The notes under the pieces: generated by a model
Seen by the model: only the letters and a program-made list of their open reading frames with translations
Told to the model about the DNA's origin: nothing
Database searches by the model: none
Translations under genes and position numbers: made by a program
From: Geobacter sp.
GTDB lineage: Bacteria > Desulfobacterota > Desulfuromonadia > Geobacterales > Pseudopelobacteraceae
Direction: 5' to 3'
Assembly (NCBI GenBank): GCA_027346925.1
Contig: DAIERH010000084.1
Coordinates: forward strand, 1 to 9,015
Length of the DNA: 9,015 nucleotides
Part shown: one piece after another, positions 5,730 through 9,015 of the stretch
How positions within the stretch are numbered: position 1 is the stretch's first letter
Layout of the letters: the number at the start of each line of letters is the position of its first letter

Positions 5730-6704
5730 TCACTTCCCTCCCTTCGGCTCGCGGGGGCTGTAGTTGAGCGCGGTGTTGGCCTTGAGTCGCATCATGCGGG
5801 GCCAGCCCAGTTTTTCCAGGTAGCCGTGATGGTCCAGTCCGAAGATCCACTCCCTGGCGAAATCATCGAAGCCCTCCTGGGTGCGGGTGCGGCCGTAGAA
5901 GTCCTTCAGGAAGGCGCCGTCCACATCGTAACGCCCGAACATGCCTGTCGGGTGCCCGGCAAAGGGGCATTCCACGATGTAGTCAACGTCGAAGGTCGGG
6001 ATGGCGTTGCGGTCGGCCTCCCGTCGCAGGTACTCCTCGGGCACGATCTCCTCGGCGATAACGATGGTGATGTCCGCGGCCCTGGCTGCCTCGGGGTCGG
6101 AATAGTACTGGCCGCTGAGCCGCACCGTGCCCTCTTCGCCCACCTGCTGCACGCACATCACCGCCACGTCCACCTTGACCGCCGGCACCAGCACCTGCGC
6201 CCCGGCGTCGAAAAAGGGATCGTCCGTGAACCGGTACTTGTGGCGGGCGATATGGGGATTGCTGCCGTCCCGCAGGCCGGCGCGGCCCAGCATGTCGTAC
6301 TCCGGGTTGTGGATGTCGGTCCCCAGGGAGGTCTGGGTCACGGCATAGGCCGCCCCGGACGAGGCAGCCGCGAAACGGAACAGCATCTCGGCGTGGCTGT
6401 AATCCTCCACGATGATGGCCTTTTCGGCCACCTTGCGGGAGAGGTTGGCGCCGTACTTGCCGTACAGTTCGTGGCCGACCCAGCACGACTCCCAGATATC
6501 CACGCACCCGGCCCCCACCAGGAATTCGGTCTGGGGGCCGCCGTTGACCTCGATCAGGTGCAGCCCCTTGCGCTTTTGACGGATCAACTCGTACACCAGG
6601 GCGAACGGCCGGCGCCAGATGGTGAAGCCGGAAAAGGTCAGGCTGGAGCCGTTTCCGATGACCTCTGCCGCCTGCTGCAGCGTGATGCGCTTGCTCGTGC
6701 TCAT
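5730..6704 (-). CDS. Family I CoA-transferase, alpha subunit (GctA-like)
   Basis: The product is 324 aa, close to Acidaminococcus GctA (about 320). ATG 6704 has AAGGAGG five bases upstream. Family features in order: an N-terminal helix ITLQQAAEVI with SLTFSGFT (residues 21-28, the GGFT-type loop), RPFALVYELIRQ, EVNGGPQTEFLVGAG, the WESCWVGHELYGKYG segment, a YRFTDDPF block, VLVPAVKVDVAVMCVQQ, EEGTVRLSG, IVIAEEIVPEEYLRR, then FAGHPTGMFGRYDVDGAFL and EGFDDFAREWIFGLDHHGYL near the C-terminus. The glutaconate subfamily has this same order. It pairs with the beta subunit to make a hetero-oligomer, with the catalytic Glu on beta. It lies 127 bases after the acyl-CoA dehydrogenase gene on the same strand, but a palindromic repeat fills that gap, so co-transcription is likely but not certain. 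I saw no good separate promoter between repeat and start. Confidence 0.85.
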   Translation of the reverse strand: MSTSKRITLQQAAEVIGNGSSLTFSGFTIWRRPFALVYELIRQKRKGLHLIEVNGGPQTEFLVGAGCVDIWESCWVGHELYGKYGANLSRKVAEKAIIVEDYSHAEMLFRFAAASSGAAYAVTQTSLGTDIHNPEYDMLGRAGLRDGSNPHIARHKYRFTDDPFFDAGAQVLVPAVKVDVAVMCVQQVGEEGTVRLSGQYYSDPEAARAADITIVIAEEIVPEEYLRREADRNAIPTFDVDYIVECPFAGHPTGMFGRYDVDGAFLKDFYGRTRTQEGFDDFAREWIFGLDHHGYLEKLGWPRMMRLKANTALNYSPREPKGGK

Positions 6705-6740
6705 GCGTGCCTCCTTGACATTGTTCTAAAACCAAAATCT

Positions 6741-6828
6741 TACCACCCCCCCAGCCCCTCCTAAAATAGGAGGGGGGCTTGTAACTCCCCCTCCTTCCGG
6801 TGCATAGGGAGGGGGCTGGGGGGTGGTT
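6741..6828. repeat. C/G-rich palindromic intergenic repeat, three-way-junction shape
   Basis: The outer arms (6742-6761 and 6808-6827) are near-perfect 20-base inverted repeats; they differ only by one C moved between two C-runs. Between them lie two further hairpin options: AGCCCCTCCT (6753-6762) against AGGAGGGGGGCT (6768-6779) with a TAAAAT loop, and CCCCCTCC (6787-6794) against GGAGGGGG (6808-6815). The outer stem and these inner hairpins compete for the same bases, so the RNA could switch shape. The CCCCTCC word occurs four times in alternating orientation. This is typical of dispersed intergenic palindromes (REP/MITE-like) and could also weaken transcription after the acyl-CoA dehydrogenase gene. 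Confidence 0.7.
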
Positions 6829-6831
6829 GCT

Positions 6832-7989
6832 TTATGCAAAATTCCGCAGGATCTCCCGGGAGATGATCAGCCGCTGGATCTCGCTCGTCCCTTCGTAGAT
6901 CGAGGTGATACGGGCATCACGGGTGAGGCGCTCTATGGGGAAGTCCTGGGTGTAGCCATATCCTCCCAGCATCTGCATTGCCTTGTAACAGGCCTTGTTG
7001 GCCGCCTCGGTGGCAAAGAGCTTGGCCATGGAGGCCTCCTTGGCAAACGACTTGCCGGTTTCCTTGCGGAAGGCGGCGTTCATCAGCAGCAGGCGGGCCG
7101 CCTCAAGTTCAGTGTAGGCATCGGCCATCATCCATTGCAGGGCCTGAAAGTTGCTGATCTTCTGGCCGAACTGGACGCGTTCGGTGGCATAGCGGGTGGC
7201 ATGATCCATGGCCGCCAGCCCCACACCCAGTCCCAGGGAGCCGATACCGATCCTGCCGCCGGTCAGTTCGGCCACGGCGATGCGGAAACCATCGTTCAGC
7301 TTGCCCATCAATGCGGTGGCCGGGACGCGGCAGTTGTCGAAGATTACCTCGTTGGTGGCCGAGGCGTGCTGCCCCATCTTGTGCTCTTCCTTTCCGATGA
7401 CCAGCCCCGGCGTGCCCGCCTCAACCAGGAAGCAACTGATCCCTTTCCCCTTGGGCGCGGCCTTGTCGGTTACGGCCCAGACCACGAACACCCCGGCATA
7501 CGGGGCGCTGGTAATGAAGATCTTGGAGCCGTTCAGCACGAAATGGTCACCGTCGGCAACAGCCTGGGTGCACATGGCCGACGGGTCGGACCCGGCGCAG
7601 GTCTCGGTCAGGGCAAAGCTGCCGGCTGCGTATTCACCGGAACAGATACGGGGGATATAGGTTTGTTTCTGCTCCTCGGAGCCGACCGCCTGGATCACCT
7701 CGCAAACCATATTGTTGACCGACACGGTCACCGCCGTGGAGGCGCAGGCCCGAGCGATCTCGGTCATGGCCACGCTGAAGGCGATCACCCCCGCCCCGGA
7801 GCCGCCGAATTCCTCTTTCACGTTGAGACCCATAAAACCCAATTCGGCCAATTTTTTCAGATTGGCGAGCAGCGGCGCACGATCCCCCCCCTGGTCGAGC
7901 TGTGCCGCAACCGGCTCCAACTCGGCCCTGGCAAAGTCGCGTGCGGTGTCCTGAATCAGTTTCTGCTCTTCGGTCAGTTCCAGATGCAT
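6832..7989 (-). CDS. Acyl-CoA dehydrogenase (short-chain/butyryl-CoA type)
   Basis: The product is 385 aa, the normal length of soluble acyl-CoA dehydrogenases. The ATG at 7989 is chosen because AAGGAGG lies seven bases upstream; the in-frame ATG at 7995 directly abuts that site. Features: N-terminal helical domain (LTEEQKLIQDTARDFAR), EEFGGSG, the FAD-binding FALTETCAGSD (125-135), the middle beta domain with LNGSKIFITSAP and HKMGQHASATNEVIFDNCRVP, ERVQFGQKI, the dinucleotide-site motif MQMLGGYGY, and the ending DARITSIYEGTSEIQRLIISR. Glu366 in IYEGT aligns with the catalytic base Glu367 of butyryl-CoA dehydrogenases, which removes the C2 proton. It should oxidise a short or medium acyl-CoA to the 2-enoyl-CoA and pass electrons through FAD to EtfAB, whose genes lie directly upstream (28-base gap). 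The CoA-transferase genes downstream suggest the acyl-CoA is made by CoA transfer. Exact chain length is not readable, and running in reverse as an enoyl-CoA reductase is possible. Confidence 0.92.
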   Translation of the reverse strand: MHLELTEEQKLIQDTARDFARAELEPVAAQLDQGGDRAPLLANLKKLAELGFMGLNVKEEFGGSGAGVIAFSVAMTEIARACASTAVTVSVNNMVCEVIQAVGSEEQKQTYIPRICSGEYAAGSFALTETCAGSDPSAMCTQAVADGDHFVLNGSKIFITSAPYAGVFVVWAVTDKAAPKGKGISCFLVEAGTPGLVIGKEEHKMGQHASATNEVIFDNCRVPATALMGKLNDGFRIAVAELTGGRIGIGSLGLGVGLAAMDHATRYATERVQFGQKISNFQALQWMMADAYTELEAARLLLMNAAFRKETGKSFAKEASMAKLFATEAANKACYKAMQMLGGYGYTQDFPIERLTRDARITSIYEGTSEIQRLIISREILRNFA

Positions 7990-8017
7990 GCACATACCTC
8001 CTTGTACGGTTCCATGG

Positions 8018-8929
8018 CTACCGCGCCACCTTTGCGGTCAATGCGGGCACGAACTGCATGACGTCGGCCACGACCAGGACATCGGCCACCTCCCCGATGG
8101 GGGCGTCTCTATCCTTGTTGATGGCCAGGATGAAGTCCGACTTCTTCATGCCAGCCAGGTGCTGGATCGCCCCGGAGATGCCGCAGGCCACATACAGCTT
8201 GGGACTCACGGTCTGGCCGGTGGTGCCCACCTGGTGGCCGTGCTCCACCCACCCCGCATCCACCACCGGACGGCTGGCGCCCAGTTCACCACCCAAGGCC
8301 CTGGCCAGGGCCGCGATCACCGGTACGTTGTCCTTCTTGCCGATACCACGGCCGGCGCTGACGATCACCTCGGCCCTGGACAGGTCCACACCCTTCTCCT
8401 CGGCCGGCTCAAAGCCCACGAATTCCAGGTTGGACGCGCCTTCAGCCTCGATCCGCTCCAGGTGCGGAGTCCCGCCCGGCTGCACGGGCTGGAACGCCCC
8501 GGCCTGGATGGTCAGCACCGCCCTTTGCGTGGCGGGAGTGACGCTGCGCCGCATCTTGGCATTGCAGCATCCCACCTCGAAGCCGTTGTCCGCGAGCCCG
8601 ATGACTTCCGATACCTGGGCGATCTTCAGGGCGGCAGCCACGCGCGGGGCCAGGTCCCAGCCGTAGGAGGAGTGGAGGAACACGATGCAGTCCGGGTTCT
8701 CCTTCTCTACCGCCCGGAGGATCAGCCGCTTGTGCAGGTCAGGGTTGTATTCGCCGTGTTTGGTCGCATCGGCCAGGTAGAGTCGGCCGCCCCAGGCCGG
8801 GAGTTGCGCCTCGCTCCCCACCAGCAGCATGGCGGCCTCCGCGTTCATCTGGGCGCCGAAGCCGAGCAGTTCATAGGTGGAGTCCAAAAGTCGGCCTTCC
8901 CGGTATTCGCCGATCAATAGTGTTTTCAT
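8018..8929 (-). CDS. etfA: Electron transfer flavoprotein, alpha subunit
   Basis: The product is 303 aa, slightly short for bacterial EtfA but complete. ATG 8929 has AGGAG six bases upstream and begins nine bases after the etfB stop. The N-terminal half is the divergent alpha/beta domain, with HSSYGWDLAPRVAAAL (86-101) as its family marker. The C-terminal half is the FAD-binding domain: VSAGRGIGKK (190-199), LGASRPVVDAGW (216-227), QVGTTGQTVSPKLYVACGIS (233-252), then SGAIQHLAGM, AINKDRDAPI and the VADVLVVAD strand. R220, the QTVSP loop and GISGAIQH are the residues that usually contact FAD. With EtfB it forms a soluble heterodimer that takes electrons from the acyl-CoA dehydrogenase encoded next to it and delivers them to a membrane quinone oxidoreductase. 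I cannot tell from EtfA alone whether this is a plain or an electron-bifurcating ETF; the deciding NADH-site residues lie mostly in EtfB, outside the window. Confidence 0.94.
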   Translation of the reverse strand: MKTLLIGEYREGRLLDSTYELLGFGAQMNAEAAMLLVGSEAQLPAWGGRLYLADATKHGEYNPDLHKRLILRAVEKENPDCIVFLHSSYGWDLAPRVAAALKIAQVSEVIGLADNGFEVGCCNAKMRRSVTPATQRAVLTIQAGAFQPVQPGGTPHLERIEAEGASNLEFVGFEPAEEKGVDLSRAEVIVSAGRGIGKKDNVPVIAALARALGGELGASRPVVDAGWVEHGHQVGTTGQTVSPKLYVACGISGAIQHLAGMKKSDFILAINKDRDAPIGEVADVLVVADVMQFVPALTAKVAR

Positions 8930-8938
8930 GGAAGTCTC

Positions 8939-9015
8939 CTATCTCAATACCGCGGTCTTTTCCTTGAGAATCGCGATGACCTTGTCCACCAGGTCGTTTA
9001 CCTCGCCTTCCAGCA
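8939..9015 (-). CDS. etfB: Electron transfer flavoprotein, beta subunit, C-terminal end
   Basis: Only the last 24 codons and the TAG stop (8939-8941) are in the window. The peptide (LEGEVNDLVDKVIAILKEKT, then AVLR) fits the C-terminal helix of EtfB, which typically reads EG...VDKL...LLKE.. before the end. Position just before etfA in the usual etfBA order, with a nine-base gap, supports the call. The gene continues to the right of the window. Confidence 0.75.
   Translation of the reverse strand, partial: LEGEVNDLVDKVIAILKEKTAVLR

Noticed and set aside
5367..6764. Long plus-strand open frame (465 codons) opposite the CoA-transferase genes
   Set aside because: It is antisense to two genes with clear family motifs, has no ribosome site and a composition typical of the shadow frame of GC-rich codons. 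The same holds for plus-strand frames at 6823-8061, 7902-8666 and 7988-8920.
1..9015. CRISPR array, tRNA or rRNA genes, transposase or integrase
   Set aside because: No regularly spaced direct repeats, no tRNA cloverleaf or rRNA-like stretch, and no recombinase motifs were seen on either strand.

Overview
The window looks like chromosomal DNA of a Geobacter-type anaerobic deltaproteobacterium (Desulfuromonadales). The reasons are a multiheme c-type cytochrome of the octaheme tetrathionate reductase family, a CoA-transferase / acyl-CoA dehydrogenase / electron-transfer-flavoprotein module, GC-rich coding sequence with strong AGGAGG-type ribosome binding sites, and AT-richer intergenic gaps. 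This assignment is inferred from gene content, not from a search.

Left part (1-1260): the C-terminal end of the octaheme cytochrome runs into a perfect 13-bp intrinsic terminator. A gene-free stretch follows. It holds a perfect FNR-type palindrome (TTGAT-N4-ATCAA), a plausible -10 element and, about 130 bp further on, a second 13-bp hairpin with a short T run. Together these look like a small regulatory RNA unit. Next, on the minus strand, is a 63-residue unknown protein with its own good sigma70 promoter.

Middle part (1210-4861): a two-gene, ATGA-overlapping operon encodes two exported proteins. The first has a CsgG-like domain plus an FlgT-C-like tail; the second starts with an FlgT-N-like domain. 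The parts of the flagellar H-ring protein FlgT thus appear split over two proteins with no flagellar genes nearby. Convergent to it is a ferritin-like (rubrerythrin-fold) protein that appears to have lost most diiron ligands. A 453-bp gene-free gap separates it from a divergent single-domain (CheY-like) response regulator.

Right part (4907-9015), all minus strand, transcribed right to left: etfB (3' end only), etfA, an acyl-CoA dehydrogenase, a C/G-rich palindromic repeat, then the two subunits of a family I (glutaconate-type) CoA-transferase. Inferred logic: the transferase moves CoA from a CoA ester onto a free carboxylic acid, the dehydrogenase oxidises the acyl-CoA at C2-C3, and EtfAB carries the electrons towards the respiratory chain. 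The acid used cannot be read from the sequence.
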